From JAUHWL01 sp964416385 (GTDB lineage: Bacteria > Bacteroidota > Bacteroidia > Flavobacteriales > Schleiferiaceae), in NCBI GenBank assembly GCA_964416385.1, contig CAYQDW010000001.1, positions 1 through 64,000 of the forward strand: a DNA stretch of 64,000 nucleotides, in the 5' to 3' direction. Below are positions 24,661-33,264 of this stretch, piece by piece. Within the stretch, counting starts at the first letter, position 1, and each line of letters starts with the position of its first letter. A model generated the notes under the pieces. It was given only the letters and a program-made list of their open reading frames with translations, did not search any database and had not been told where the DNA came from. A program made the position numbers and the translations under genes.

Positions 24661-25610
24661 GCGATGTAGCCCAAGTAGATAAATTGGTAACGCAATATGC
24701 TACGTTAAAGCGCGAGATTGGTAAAGTAATTGTTGGTCAAGATGAAGTTGTTAAACAAGTAATCTTATCGATCTTTTGCAAAGGTCATAGCCTTTTAGTT
24801 GGTGTGCCTGGATTAGCAAAAACCCTTTTAGTAAACACCATTGCAGAAGCATTGAGTTTATCCTTTAACCGTATCCAATTTACGCCAGATTTAATGCCTA
24901 GCGACATCATAGGCGCTGAGATTCTTGATGAAAATAGGCACTTTAAATTTGTTAAGGGCCCGCTTTTTAGCAACATTATTCTTGCTGATGAAATTAACAG
25001 AACACCACCTAAAACGCAGAGTGCTTTGCTAGAAGCCATGCAAGAGAAAGCAGTTACAGCGGCAGGCCACACCTATAAGATGGATTTGCCATTCTTCGTG
25101 CTTGCCACGCAAAACCCGATAGAGCAAGAAGGTACCTATCCGCTACCAGAAGCCCAGTTAGACCGTTTTATGTTTAACATTAAGGTGGGATATCCTAGCT
25201 TTCAAGAAGAGGTTCAGATTGTAAAACAAACCACATCTAACGATGTGCAAAAGCTTTCTGAAGTTTTAAATGCAGAAGACATAATCGCCATACAAGACTT
25301 AATTCGAAGAATTCCTGTGGTAGATAATGTCATGACCTATGCTGTGAATTTGGCAGCAAAAACGCGTCCTAATACACCAAATGCGCCTGATTTTGTAAAT
25401 GAATATTTGAGCTGGGGTGCAGGGCCTAGAGCTTCTCAATACTTGGTTCTTGGCGCCAAAGCACATGCAGCAATACATGGTAAATATGCACCAGATCAAG
25501 AAGATGTGCGCGCAGTAGCAACACCAATACTTCGTCACCGGATAGTGAAAAATTACAAGGCAGAGGCCGAAGGGTTGGATATAGATGAAATTATTGCGCG
25601 CTTATTTTAA
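24657..25610 (+). CDS. MoxR-family AAA+ ATPase
   Basis: A 317-residue MoxR ATPase. Walker A GVPGLAKTLL (about residues 45-54, with A in place of the usual G before K), Walker B IILADEINR (about 100-108), the sensor 1 segment FVLATQNPIEQEGTYPLPEAQLDRFMF and the sensor 2 arginines are visible. MoxR proteins act as chaperone-like machines, usually next to BatA/DUF58 and VWA genes; here the DUF58/VWA genes are not adjacent, and the gene instead ends the SurA operon. Its last nine bases overlap the convergent glycosyltransferase gene. Confidence 0.9.
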   Translation: MSDVAQVDKLVTQYATLKREIGKVIVGQDEVVKQVILSIFCKGHSLLVGVPGLAKTLLVNTIAEALSLSFNRIQFTPDLMPSDIIGAEILDENRHFKFVKGPLFSNIILADEINRTPPKTQSALLEAMQEKAVTAAGHTYKMDLPFFVLATQNPIEQEGTYPLPEAQLDRFMFNIKVGYPSFQEEVQIVKQTTSNDVQKLSEVLNAEDIIAIQDLIRRIPVVDNVMTYAVNLAAKTRPNTPNAPDFVNEYLSWGAGPRASQYLVLGAKAHAAIHGKYAPDQEDVRAVATPILRHRIVKNYKAEAEGLDIDEIIARLF

Positions 25611-26336
25611 TAAGCCATAACGCAGGATGCAATAAATCGCCCTAAATCCGTCTTTCCAGTTTATTTTTTTGCCCTCCTCAAAAGTGCGGCCATAATAACT
25701 AATACCAACTTCATAGATTCTAACTTTAGGAATCCTTGAAATTTTTGCAGTTACTTCAGGCTCAAAACCAAACCTATTCTCCTTAAGCTCTAAACTTTGA
25801 ATTAAGTCTGTTCGGAAAAGCTTGTAACATGTTTCCATATCAGTAAGGTTCAAATTGGTGAACATATTACTAAGGAAAGTGAGAAACTTGTTACCAATAG
25901 AATGCCAAAAAAATAAAATGCGATGCGGCTTACCACCCATAAAGCGCGAGCCAAAAACCACATCAGCATGCCCGTCTAAAATGGGTCTTAAAAGGATGTT
26001 GTACTCTTCGGGGTCGTATTCTAAATCTGCATCTTGAATGATGAGATATTGGCCACTAGCTTTACTGATACCTGTATGTAAAGCTGCGCCTTTACCCTTG
26101 TTTACTTCGTGCTTGTAGTACTGTATGTTTAGCTCGGGGTTTTCGTCTCGGTATTTTAAAATGCTTTCTTCGGTATTGTCTCGGCTGCAATCGTTTACAA
26201 TAATTACTTCCTTTTCAATTTCCCCTACTAGCGATACAGCTTTTACTTTGTTTAAGATTCTATGTATGGTTGGCCCTTCATTGTAGGCAGGTATTACAAT
26301 GCTAAGCTTATTAATTGCGGTTGACTGATTACTCAT
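25602..26336 (-). CDS. Family 2 glycosyltransferase (dolichol/undecaprenyl-phosphate sugar synthase type)
   Basis: The ATG at 26336, which overlaps the upstream stop by 8 bases, gives 244 residues; a longer frame from 26357 would run further into the upstream gene. GT-A features: KLSIVIPAYNEGPTIHRIL at the N-terminus, the DADLEYDPEEY metal-binding motif (DxD-like), VVFGSRFMGGKPHR, and DMETCYKLFRTDLI, all as in DPM1-type enzymes. It probably charges a lipid phosphate with a sugar from an NDP donor at the cytoplasmic face. The upstream GT39-like membrane protein could be the transferase that uses this lipid-linked sugar, a standard pairing. Confidence 0.85.
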   Translation of the reverse strand: MSNQSTAINKLSIVIPAYNEGPTIHRILNKVKAVSLVGEIEKEVIIVNDCSRDNTEESILKYRDENPELNIQYYKHEVNKGKGAALHTGISKASGQYLIIQDADLEYDPEEYNILLRPILDGHADVVFGSRFMGGKPHRILFFWHSIGNKFLTFLSNMFTNLNLTDMETCYKLFRTDLIQSLELKENRFGFEPEVTAKISRIPKVRIYEVGISYYGRTFEEGKKINWKDGFRAIYCILRYGLLK

Positions 26337-28092
26337 TGATATTTGTCTTAATGCCATTAATCCATGTTCCTTTTTCTACCCTTCCATCAGGATAGGTGAT
26401 GGTGCCTGCGCCATTGGGTAAATTGTTGTTAAAACTACCCGTGTAAATGCTGCCATCAGTATTTTTAAGAGTACCACTACCATTCCGAACGTGGGTATAA
26501 TAACCGTCCTTTTCAGTAACTGTCCATTCTCCAGAATAGCCAAAAGTATTGTTGTAAGAGAGCAGGTAGGTTTCTGGCGCCATAGTTTGCTTAATGATTT
26601 GAAACTTCTCGGGGTTATCTTGTATGGCCGGCACCAAAAAACGTCCTGTTTGTGCATAACCCAGCTGATCAATTACTACATGGGTAAAACCAGTAGAATC
26701 TAACGCTGCGAAGAATTCATTATAATCTGGTGTATTTTCAAATTGTGCAACTTGTCTACCGGCAAATAGATAAAACAAACCAGGCTTTCGTGTACAAATA
26801 ATTGCATCAGAAGGGGTGTTTTTGTTAGCCCATGCAGCAATTTCAAAGTAGTTTTTAAACTTATCTAAGTAAGGTGCTTCAGAAGCATCAACAAGCAGTT
26901 TTACCTGTGGCGTAAAAGCCAACACGAAAACCAAAAATAAAAGTGGGTTAAATGCTATTTTTAAGGAGGCCCTCATAAAAGCCCAATTAAATAAACTTTG
27001 CAGGCCGAATAAAAACAGAAATAGCAATAATGGTATCAAGGGCAGCATAAATCTAATGCCGAACCAAACATCTGGCCATAAGAGCAAAATGCCAAATGTA
27101 CCTAGTAGATATCCGGTTATCAGTAAGCGGTAGTTTGGGAGCTTAACAAGACCGAATATCACAACGGCCATAATCAATATGCCATAGAGCACAACGCCAG
27201 ATGCATCTGGAGTGTAATCTGCTTCGATGCCTGGGAAAAGGCCGTTTGGTATCTCTTTCCCTAAATAGCGAGCTAGGTTATTACCAAACCGCGTAAACCA
27301 GTCTGATAATTCCATGGCACCCAATTCTTCACGGTATGGATTCTTTAAGAATAGCTGTGTTAAATAACTGCTTCCACCCAAACTCTGTCCGCGTAAAAAC
27401 CAAGGAATGCCTAAAGCAACAAAGCCCAATAAATAGGCAATGAGTGCCTTCCAATTTTTATTTAATAGCATATATAATGCAAAGCCGGCTACAAGGGCAA
27501 TACCAGCAGTTCTGATGTGATAGGCGAAGCTACTCACCAATATTAAAAAGTAAAACGATGGATTTTTATACCATTCCTTTTCTGCTTGTTGCATGTTCAC
27601 AAATAGCAGCATGGCTAAGGTGCCAAAGAACAAAAAGGGCACCTCACTCATCATGATAGTGCCATAGCTAAGTAAATGAAAGTTAAATAGTATCAATAAC
27701 GCGCCAACAAAAGCGAGTGCCTTGTTCTCTGCAAAACGTAAAAATAAGCGGTAGGATAATAAAGAAGTACCTAATAAAAGTAAGCCATTAATCCATTTAA
27801 GAAAAACTATGCTGTTGGTGAAAAACATGAAAACGGCCAAGATAATTGGATATCCTGGTGGAAAATGATTGTGCGCTGGATTACCAGGAACGTGAATATT
27901 GGTGTACCCTTCTCCACTAGAAAGGGCTTTTCCTAAGATGTAATAACTGGCATTGTCTCCACCCAAACTCACCTTTTCATCAAAGATTAATGGGTAAACT
28001 ACGATGAAAGTGAAAATTAATAACAAGGGGTAAACCCACGTAGGAAGAGGCTTTTTAGTGGGTTTTGCTTGGTTTTGATGTTTTTTTGCCAT
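26329..28092 (-). CDS. GT39/ArnT-like membrane glycosyltransferase with C-terminal MORN repeats
   Basis: A 587-residue protein from the ATG at 28092; the frame is open further upstream but that part overlaps the divergent kinase gene and lacks sensible sequence. It has about ten transmembrane segments, with the first luminal loop GGDNASYYILGKALSSGEGYTNIHVPGNPAHNHFPPGYP (Asp plus HFPPGYP) typical of the PMT/ArnT superfamily. About residues 410-520 form a periplasmic domain. The last about 70 residues contain MORN-type repeats (GSGTLKNTDGSIYTGSFNN, GAGTITYPDGRVEKGTW). It should move a sugar from a polyprenyl lipid to an acceptor. The MORN tail is an unusual addition. Confidence 0.78.
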   Translation of the reverse strand: MAKKHQNQAKPTKKPLPTWVYPLLLIFTFIVVYPLIFDEKVSLGGDNASYYILGKALSSGEGYTNIHVPGNPAHNHFPPGYPIILAVFMFFTNSIVFLKWINGLLLLGTSLLSYRLFLRFAENKALAFVGALLILFNFHLLSYGTIMMSEVPFLFFGTLAMLLFVNMQQAEKEWYKNPSFYFLILVSSFAYHIRTAGIALVAGFALYMLLNKNWKALIAYLLGFVALGIPWFLRGQSLGGSSYLTQLFLKNPYREELGAMELSDWFTRFGNNLARYLGKEIPNGLFPGIEADYTPDASGVVLYGILIMAVVIFGLVKLPNYRLLITGYLLGTFGILLLWPDVWFGIRFMLPLIPLLLFLFLFGLQSLFNWAFMRASLKIAFNPLLFLVFVLAFTPQVKLLVDASEAPYLDKFKNYFEIAAWANKNTPSDAIICTRKPGLFYLFAGRQVAQFENTPDYNEFFAALDSTGFTHVVIDQLGYAQTGRFLVPAIQDNPEKFQIIKQTMAPETYLLSYNNTFGYSGEWTVTEKDGYYTHVRNGSGTLKNTDGSIYTGSFNNNLPNGAGTITYPDGRVEKGTWINGIKTNINE

Positions 28093-28108
28093 AACACTGA
28101 ACTCTCGG

Positions 28109-28116
28109 CAAACATA
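28109..28116 (-). promoter_or_regulatory. -7 promoter box of the GT39-like gene
   Basis: TATGTTTG on the minus strand matches TAnnTTTG; it lies 16 bases upstream of the ATG at 28092 in the divergent interval. Confidence 0.5.
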
Positions 28117-28263
28117 GCAAAAAGCCATGCGTAGTTTTTGGCGATGTATAGGCCATTCTGCCACATGTTCCGTTAGCCACAATAGAAATCTTTTTGAATT
28201 TTCATTAGCTGCTAAAGAAATGCTAAAACTTGCTGTTAGATTTTGATACATTGCCAATGAATA

Positions 28264-28271
28264 TACATTTG
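28264..28271 (+). promoter_or_regulatory. -7 promoter box directly before the histidine kinase gene
   Basis: TACATTTG matches TAnnTTTG and ends five bases before the GTG start, which predicts a leaderless transcript. Confidence 0.45.
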
Positions 28272-28276
28272 TTAAA

Positions 28277-29827
28277 GTGAGAAAGGCCCTTGTAAATGCC
28301 CAGTTCTTAGTTGCGATAATCAGTCTATCATTAGCGGGTATTATCGGATTACAAGCATATCTGTTCAGGAGTGCAATTATGGTGCGTGATGCACGTTTTA
28401 AGGCAGAAGCCGCAGATGCCTTAGAGCGGGTGGGAGAACGCTTAGAAGTATTAGAGGCCCAGCGATTTCTTGCATCGCAAATACAAATCCCGGTATTTAA
28501 TGAAACAAGCATTTTCTTCTCTGACAGTATCTTGATTTTTCAAGATGGTCAATACAAATCGCATTTAGATACAACCCTTGTAAATCCACAAGATATTTTA
28601 CATCACCAATTTGAAGTGAGCTTAGACACCAACGGTATGGGTTCTAAACTTGGGCAGGAGTTGGTTTTTCGCGTTGCCCAAGAAAAGGTGCGCTACAAAA
28701 AGTATATGCAAAAGCGCATGCAGCGGATGGATACACTGTTTAGACAAATGTTGCTTCAGGGTATGGGTAATACCATCCCCTTTGAAGGAAAGTTTAACCA
28801 AAATGAAATAGACAGTGTATTGCAAAGTGAGTTAGAGCAAAAGGGTTTAAAGTTAAAATATGAGTTTGGCGTTGTTGAAGACGGTTTTATGACCAATATT
28901 AAAACGCAAAACTTTGATCCGAATGCAGCAGATTTCAAAGTGCCGCTATATAAAAATGATTTCTTTTCAGGTCCTAAATGGTTACTAATTAGCTTTCCAG
29001 ATAGAATTACCTATTTGCTGCAAAGCTTATGGTATATGCTTGCCCTTTCTGGCTTATTTACCACTACCATTATTATTGCTTTTGGTTATACGGTAAATCA
29101 AATGCAAAAGCAAAAGAAAATCAGCCAAATAAAAAGTGACTTTATCAATAATATGACGCATGAGTTTAAAACACCCATTGCTACTATTAGTCTTGCTGTT
29201 GATGCATTAAGTAATCCTAAGGTAAAGGATGATAAAAACAGAATAGAGCACTATAGAAAGGTGATTAGAGAAGAGAATAAACGCATGCATAGCCAAGTTG
29301 AAAAAGTTTTGCAATTGGCCTTATTAGATAAACAAGAGCTAGAGTTACGTGAGTTAAACATTAACATGCATGAGCTGATAGCCTCTAGTGCTAATCACCT
29401 CATACTACAAGTAGAAGAAAAAGGTGGTCAAGTAGAACTTGATTTAGAGGCCACAGATTTTATGGTAAAAGGCGATGAGCTTCATTTGGGGAACGTTATT
29501 GTAAATCTTTTAGATAACGCCTTAAAGTACACCCAAGAAACGCCAATCATTCAAATTAGAACAGAAAACAAACTTGGCCAACTGCATATTCATATCTCTG
29601 ATAACGGTATGGGCATGACCAAAGAAGTGCAGCGAAAAATCTTTGAACGGTTTTATCGCCAAGAAGGCGGTAACATTCATACCATTAAAGGCCATGGTTT
29701 AGGTCTGAGCTACGTAAACGAAATTATTAGAATGCATAAGGGTACAATTTTTGTTGAAAGTGCCCCAGGAAAAGGAAGTACCTTTTCTATTGCGTTACCT
29801 CTAACGACTAACATAAATGAACACTAA
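28277..29827 (+). CDS. Membrane sensor histidine kinase
   Basis: A 516-residue kinase with a GTG start, needed to keep the first transmembrane segment (about residues 8-28). A roughly 215-residue periplasmic sensor follows, then a second transmembrane segment (about 247-271). HisKA carries H295 in NNMTHEFKTP, followed by the HATPase domain with N box (VNLLDNALKYT), G1 (DNGMGM), F (FERFYR) and G2 (GHGLGLSYV) boxes. All catalytic boxes are intact. It overlaps the response regulator gene by 11 bases, so it phosphorylates that partner. The signal is unknown; the periplasmic domain has no family I recognise. Confidence 0.93.
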   Translation: MRKALVNAQFLVAIISLSLAGIIGLQAYLFRSAIMVRDARFKAEAADALERVGERLEVLEAQRFLASQIQIPVFNETSIFFSDSILIFQDGQYKSHLDTTLVNPQDILHHQFEVSLDTNGMGSKLGQELVFRVAQEKVRYKKYMQKRMQRMDTLFRQMLLQGMGNTIPFEGKFNQNEIDSVLQSELEQKGLKLKYEFGVVEDGFMTNIKTQNFDPNAADFKVPLYKNDFFSGPKWLLISFPDRITYLLQSLWYMLALSGLFTTTIIIAFGYTVNQMQKQKKISQIKSDFINNMTHEFKTPIATISLAVDALSNPKVKDDKNRIEHYRKVIREENKRMHSQVEKVLQLALLDKQELELRELNINMHELIASSANHLILQVEEKGGQVELDLEATDFMVKGDELHLGNVIVNLLDNALKYTQETPIIQIRTENKLGQLHIHISDNGMGMTKEVQRKIFERFYRQEGGNIHTIKGHGLGLSYVNEIIRMHKGTIFVESAPGKGSTFSIALPLTTNINEH

Positions 29828-30503
29828 CGTACTTCTTGTTGAAGATGACCCAAACTTTGGCATCATCTTAAAAGATTATCTTGAACTCAATGACTTTGAT
29901 GTTACATTGGCTAAAGATGGCATTGAAGGCATAATAGAATACAAAAAAAGAAACTTCGACATCTGTATTTTAGATGTAATGATGCCGCGTAAAGATGGTT
30001 TCACACTAGCTAAAGAAATTAAAAAGGTAGACCCAGATCAGGCTATTATTTTCTTAACAGCCAAAAGCCTTAAGGATGATGTTATGCAGGGTTATAAAGT
30101 TGGCGCTGATGATTATTTGACCAAGCCATTTGATAGTGATGTGATGCTCGCGAAAATTAAAGCCATCATAGCACGAAATAAGCGAACAGAGCTACCAGAA
30201 CAATCAAACTATGAGATAGGAAATTTCATTTTCGATGCAAAATTACGCGTGTTAACGGGCTATGGTGAAGACAAGAAATTGTCTCCCAAAGAAAGCGAAC
30301 TGCTAAAATTATTAGTACAGTATAAAAATGATTTACTGCCAAGGAGTGTAGCGTTATTAAAAATATGGAAAGACGATAATTACTTCACAGGCCGAAGTAT
30401 GGATGTATACATCGCCAAATTGCGCAAATATTTTAAGGCAGATGCACGGATTGAAATTCAAAATATTCATTCTGAAGGATTTACATTGATGATTCATGAC
30501 TAA
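29817..30503 (+). CDS. OmpR/PhoB-family response regulator
   Basis: A 228-residue regulator. The receiver domain (1-120) has the acidic pair E9-D10, phosphoacceptor D53 (ILDVMMP), T81 (FLTAKS) and K103 (YLTKPF). The C-terminal winged helix (130-228) contains LSPKESELLKLLVQYKNDLLPRSVALLKIW and MDVYIAKLRKYF, as in OmpR-type DNA-binding domains. It is paired with the kinase immediately upstream. Target genes are not evident from the sequence. Confidence 0.94.
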   Translation: MNTNVLLVEDDPNFGIILKDYLELNDFDVTLAKDGIEGIIEYKKRNFDICILDVMMPRKDGFTLAKEIKKVDPDQAIIFLTAKSLKDDVMQGYKVGADDYLTKPFDSDVMLAKIKAIIARNKRTELPEQSNYEIGNFIFDAKLRVLTGYGEDKKLSPKESELLKLLVQYKNDLLPRSVALLKIWKDDNYFTGRSMDVYIAKLRKYFKADARIEIQNIHSEGFTLMIHD

Positions 30504-30594
30504 GTTTGGTACGCTGACGCGAAATTCAAAAGCACAACGCCTATCTTTCTAGAATCATTACTTTTCGCCCAGAAAAATTATAATTATTTAAACA

Positions 30595-31410
30595 ATGTCT
30601 GCACAATTATTAGCCGGAAAGAAAGGAATAATCTTTGGCGCATTAAATGCTGATTCAATTGCTTGGAAAGTAGCTGAGGCAGCGCATGCACAAGGAGCAA
30701 CTTTTACACTTACTAATGCACCAATTGCCATGCGCATGGGTGAGTTAAATGACCTTGCTGAAAAAACAGGCTCAGTGGTAATACCAGCAGATGCTACCAA
30801 TGTAGACGACTTAAATAAACTGTTTACCCAGAGCATGGAAGTTCTAGGTGGTCAGCTGGATTTTGTACTGCATAGCATTGGTATGAGTGTTAATGTTAGA
30901 AAGGGCAAACACTATACAGACCTAAATTATGATTGGTTGCAAAAAGGGTGGGATGTGAGTGCCGTTTCATTTCATAAAGTTTTACAAACGGCCTATAACT
31001 TAGACGCCATGAACGAATGGGGCAGTATTTTGGCACTTACATATATGGCTGCGCAAAGAACTTTTCCAGACTATAACGATATGGCAGATAACAAAGCCTA
31101 TTTAGAAAGTATAGCACGCAGTTTTGGTTATCATTTTGGCGTAAAGCGAAAGGTTCGTGTTAATACAATATCTCAGTCGCCAACCATGACCACAGCGGGT
31201 AGCGGTGTTAAAGGTTTTGATGGCTTTATTAAATATGCAGAAGATATGTCGCCTTTAGGCAATGCAACCGCAGAAGATTGTGCGAATTACTGTATTGCCA
31301 TGTTTAGCGATTTAACCAAGCGCGTAACCATGCAAAACCTCTTTCATGATGGCGGCTTTAGCAGCATGGGTGTGAGCGATTTGGTGATGCACCAATTCAT
31401 GAAAGAATAA
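30595..31410 (+). CDS. fabI: Enoyl-[acyl-carrier-protein] reductase (NADH)
   Basis: A 271-residue short-chain reductase of the FabI type. It has the FabI-style cofactor start GKKGIIFGALNADSIAWKVAEAAHAQGATF rather than the usual GxxxGxG, the substrate region HSIGMSVN, the catalytic Y-x6-K (YNDMADNK) and the C-terminal FHDGGFSSMGVSD. It reduces enoyl-ACP in the last step of fatty acid elongation. Upstream are -7-like boxes TATCTTTC and TACTTTTC, each one mismatch from consensus. A terminator follows. Confidence 0.92.
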   Translation: MSAQLLAGKKGIIFGALNADSIAWKVAEAAHAQGATFTLTNAPIAMRMGELNDLAEKTGSVVIPADATNVDDLNKLFTQSMEVLGGQLDFVLHSIGMSVNVRKGKHYTDLNYDWLQKGWDVSAVSFHKVLQTAYNLDAMNEWGSILALTYMAAQRTFPDYNDMADNKAYLESIARSFGYHFGVKRKVRVNTISQSPTMTTAGSGVKGFDGFIKYAEDMSPLGNATAEDCANYCIAMFSDLTKRVTMQNLFHDGGFSSMGVSDLVMHQFMKE

Positions 31411-31434
31411 AAAAAATACCATTTAGAAGATGAG

Positions 31435-31461
31435 AGCCCCGTAAATAGTCGGGGCTTTTTT
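31435..31461 (+). terminator. Rho-independent terminator of fabI
   Basis: AGCCCCG (31435-31441) pairs with CGGGGCT (31450-31456) around TAAATAGT and is followed by a T-run. It lies 24 bases after the fabI stop. Confidence 0.88.
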
Positions 31462-31495
31462 ATGCTTAAAAACTATCCTGTAATCACATAGGCGA

Positions 31496-31503
31496 TAATT
31501 TTG
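31496..31503 (+). promoter_or_regulatory. Orphan -7 promoter box between fabI and prfC
   Basis: TAATTTTG is a perfect -7 box on the plus strand, although the only gene it could serve there is a 27-codon frame. The 16 bases from 31496 (TAATTTTGAACCAAAT) are identical to the aroC promoter box context at 63890. Confidence 0.35.
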
Positions 31504-31519
31504 AACCAAATAGTCAATT

Positions 31520-31603
31520 ATGACCCTTAAAAAAGTGCGTTACATTTTACCTTTAAAAGCAGGCTGTATTTTGCTTAGAATTCAGATTTTAAATGGAATT
31601 TAA
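31520..31603 (+). CDS. Possible 27-residue peptide antisense to the prfC 3' end
   Basis: ATG at 31520 to TAA at 31603 encodes a short basic-then-hydrophobic peptide (MTLKKVRYILPLKAGCILL...). It lies 16 bases after the orphan -7 box and overlaps the end of prfC on the opposite strand. Length and overlap make chance quite possible; listed because the promoter box is otherwise unexplained. Confidence 0.2.
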   Translation: MTLKKVRYILPLKAGCILLRIQILNGI

Positions 31604-33155
31604 TGTTTGGGAATTTCTCTTGTGTCATTTGTAGACTAAAAGCAGAATCAGCCATAAAAACGAGTTGGCCAAATTTATCTTCTGCCAAATATCTCTGTTT
31701 TAAGCGTTTAAATTCATCAAGCTGTTTTTGATCGGTAGTTTCTATCCAGCATGCTTTATATGCAGGGTAATTCTCGTATGTACACTTAGCATTATATTCA
31801 TGCTCCAAACGATATTGTATCACCTCATATTGAAGAGCACCAACGGTTCCTATTATTTTTCTGCCGTTTTGCTGTAGCGTGAATAATTGCGCAACACCTT
31901 CGTCCATCAGCTGATCTATACCCTTTGCAAGTTGCTTCGCTTTTAATGGGTCTGCATTGTTGATGAACCTAAAGTGCTCTGGAGAAAAACTAGGGATTCC
32001 TTTAAAATGCAAATCTTCACCAGCGGTTAAGGTATCACCAATGCGCAAATTGCCATTATCTGGAATACCGATGATATCGCCAGGGAATGCTTCATCTACC
32101 ACCGACTTTTTTGCCGCCATAAATGCTGTTGGTGCAGCATATTTAAAGGTTTTGTGCAAACGGGTATGAGTATAGTTGGTATTGCGCTCAAATTTGCCAC
32201 TTACCACCTTTACAAAAGCAATTCTGTTGCGGTGATTAGGATCAATATTGGCATGAATTTTAAATACAAAGCCAGCAAATTTGTCCTCATCAGGTGCAAC
32301 CAAGCGCTCTTCAGATTGCTTCGCCAATGGTGAAGGAGCAATGTCTACAAAACAATGCAAGAGCTCGCGCACACCAAAATTGTTTAAGGCGCTACCAAAG
32401 AATACAGGACAGAGGTCACCTTTCAAATATGCCTCACGATCAAAAGTTGGATATACTTCCGTAATTAACTCTAATTCTTCGCGAAGGGTACCTGCAGCTT
32501 CATCACCAATCAACTTTTCAAGTTGTGGGTCGCCCAAATCTTTAAATTCTATACTCTCTTCAATTTTTTGCTTGTTTCTACCTTCTGCAAGTAATAAGTT
32601 TTCTTCCCATATATTATATACGCCCTTAAAACGCTGCCCCATACCAATAGGCCAGCTCAGCGGAGAAAGCGTAAGATTTAGTTTTTCTTCAATTTCATCA
32701 AGCAGATCAAAGGCATCTTTACCCTCCCTGTCTAGTTTGTTGATAAAGATGATCATTGGGGTTTTACGCATTCTACATACCTGAACCAGTTTTTCGGTCT
32801 GAGCTTCTACACCCTTTGCCACATCAACAACTACAATTACACTGTCTACTGCGGTTAATGTACGGTAGGTGTCTTCTGCAAAATCTTGGTGACCAGGAGT
32901 GTCTAGAATGTTTATTTTTTTTCCCTCATATTCAAATGCCATTACAGAAGTTGCAACCGAAATACCACGTTGCTTTTCAATTTCCATAAAATCAGACGTA
33001 GCAGTTTTTTTGATTTTATTGGATTTTACAGCTCCAGCTTCCTGTATAGCACCACCAAATAAGAGTAATTTTTCTGTTAATGTAGTTTTACCGGCATCCG
33101 GGTGAGATATTATTCCAAATGTTCGTCTGCGTGCTATCTCGTCTTTGAATTTCAT
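31575..33155 (-). CDS. prfC: Peptide chain release factor 3
   Basis: A 526-residue translational GTPase. G1 SHPDAGKTTLTEKLL, the RGISV switch I segment, G3 DTPGHQDF and G4 NKLDRE are all intact. The C-terminal part QLMDEGVAQLF...GALQYEVIQYRLEHEYNAKC is typical of RF3 and separates it from EF-G. RF3 uses GTP to release RF1/RF2 from the ribosome after termination. Length matches the family. A perfect -7 box (33178-33185) lies upstream on the minus strand. Confidence 0.96.
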   Translation of the reverse strand: MKFKDEIARRRTFGIISHPDAGKTTLTEKLLLFGGAIQEAGAVKSNKIKKTATSDFMEIEKQRGISVATSVMAFEYEGKKINILDTPGHQDFAEDTYRTLTAVDSVIVVVDVAKGVEAQTEKLVQVCRMRKTPMIIFINKLDREGKDAFDLLDEIEEKLNLTLSPLSWPIGMGQRFKGVYNIWEENLLLAEGRNKQKIEESIEFKDLGDPQLEKLIGDEAAGTLREELELITEVYPTFDREAYLKGDLCPVFFGSALNNFGVRELLHCFVDIAPSPLAKQSEERLVAPDEDKFAGFVFKIHANIDPNHRNRIAFVKVVSGKFERNTNYTHTRLHKTFKYAAPTAFMAAKKSVVDEAFPGDIIGIPDNGNLRIGDTLTAGEDLHFKGIPSFSPEHFRFINNADPLKAKQLAKGIDQLMDEGVAQLFTLQQNGRKIIGTVGALQYEVIQYRLEHEYNAKCTYENYPAYKACWIETTDQKQLDEFKRLKQRYLAEDKFGQLVFMADSAFSLQMTQEKFPNIKFHLKSEF

Positions 33156-33177
33156 TCAAGGTTTTATTTGTGGGCGG

Positions 33178-33185
33178 CAAAGATA
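33178..33185 (-). promoter_or_regulatory. -7 promoter box of prfC
   Basis: TATCTTTG on the minus strand, 22 bases before the start codon. A TTTG (CAAA on the plus strand at 33201-33204) sits 15 bases upstream, shorter than the usual spacing. Confidence 0.5.
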
Positions 33186-33264
33186 AAATTTGATGCAAGC
33201 CAAAACTTTTAATAACCACTTCGGGTTATGCCTTAGCGTGAATAGTAAATGTCACACTGATATA

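Noticed and set aside
28257..28280. Seven-codon minigene just before the kinase GTG, overlapping it as GTGA
   Set aside because: The -7 box at 28264-28271 implies transcription starts after this ATG, so the minigene would not be transcribed; likely chance.
28093..28512. Extended N-terminus of the GT39-like protein on the minus strand
   Set aside because: The extension overlaps the divergent kinase gene, lacks family features and has a promoter box inside it; the start at 28092 is adequate.
32281..32784. 167-codon plus-strand frame inside prfC
   Set aside because: Shadow of prfC, Ser-rich product with no recognisable family.
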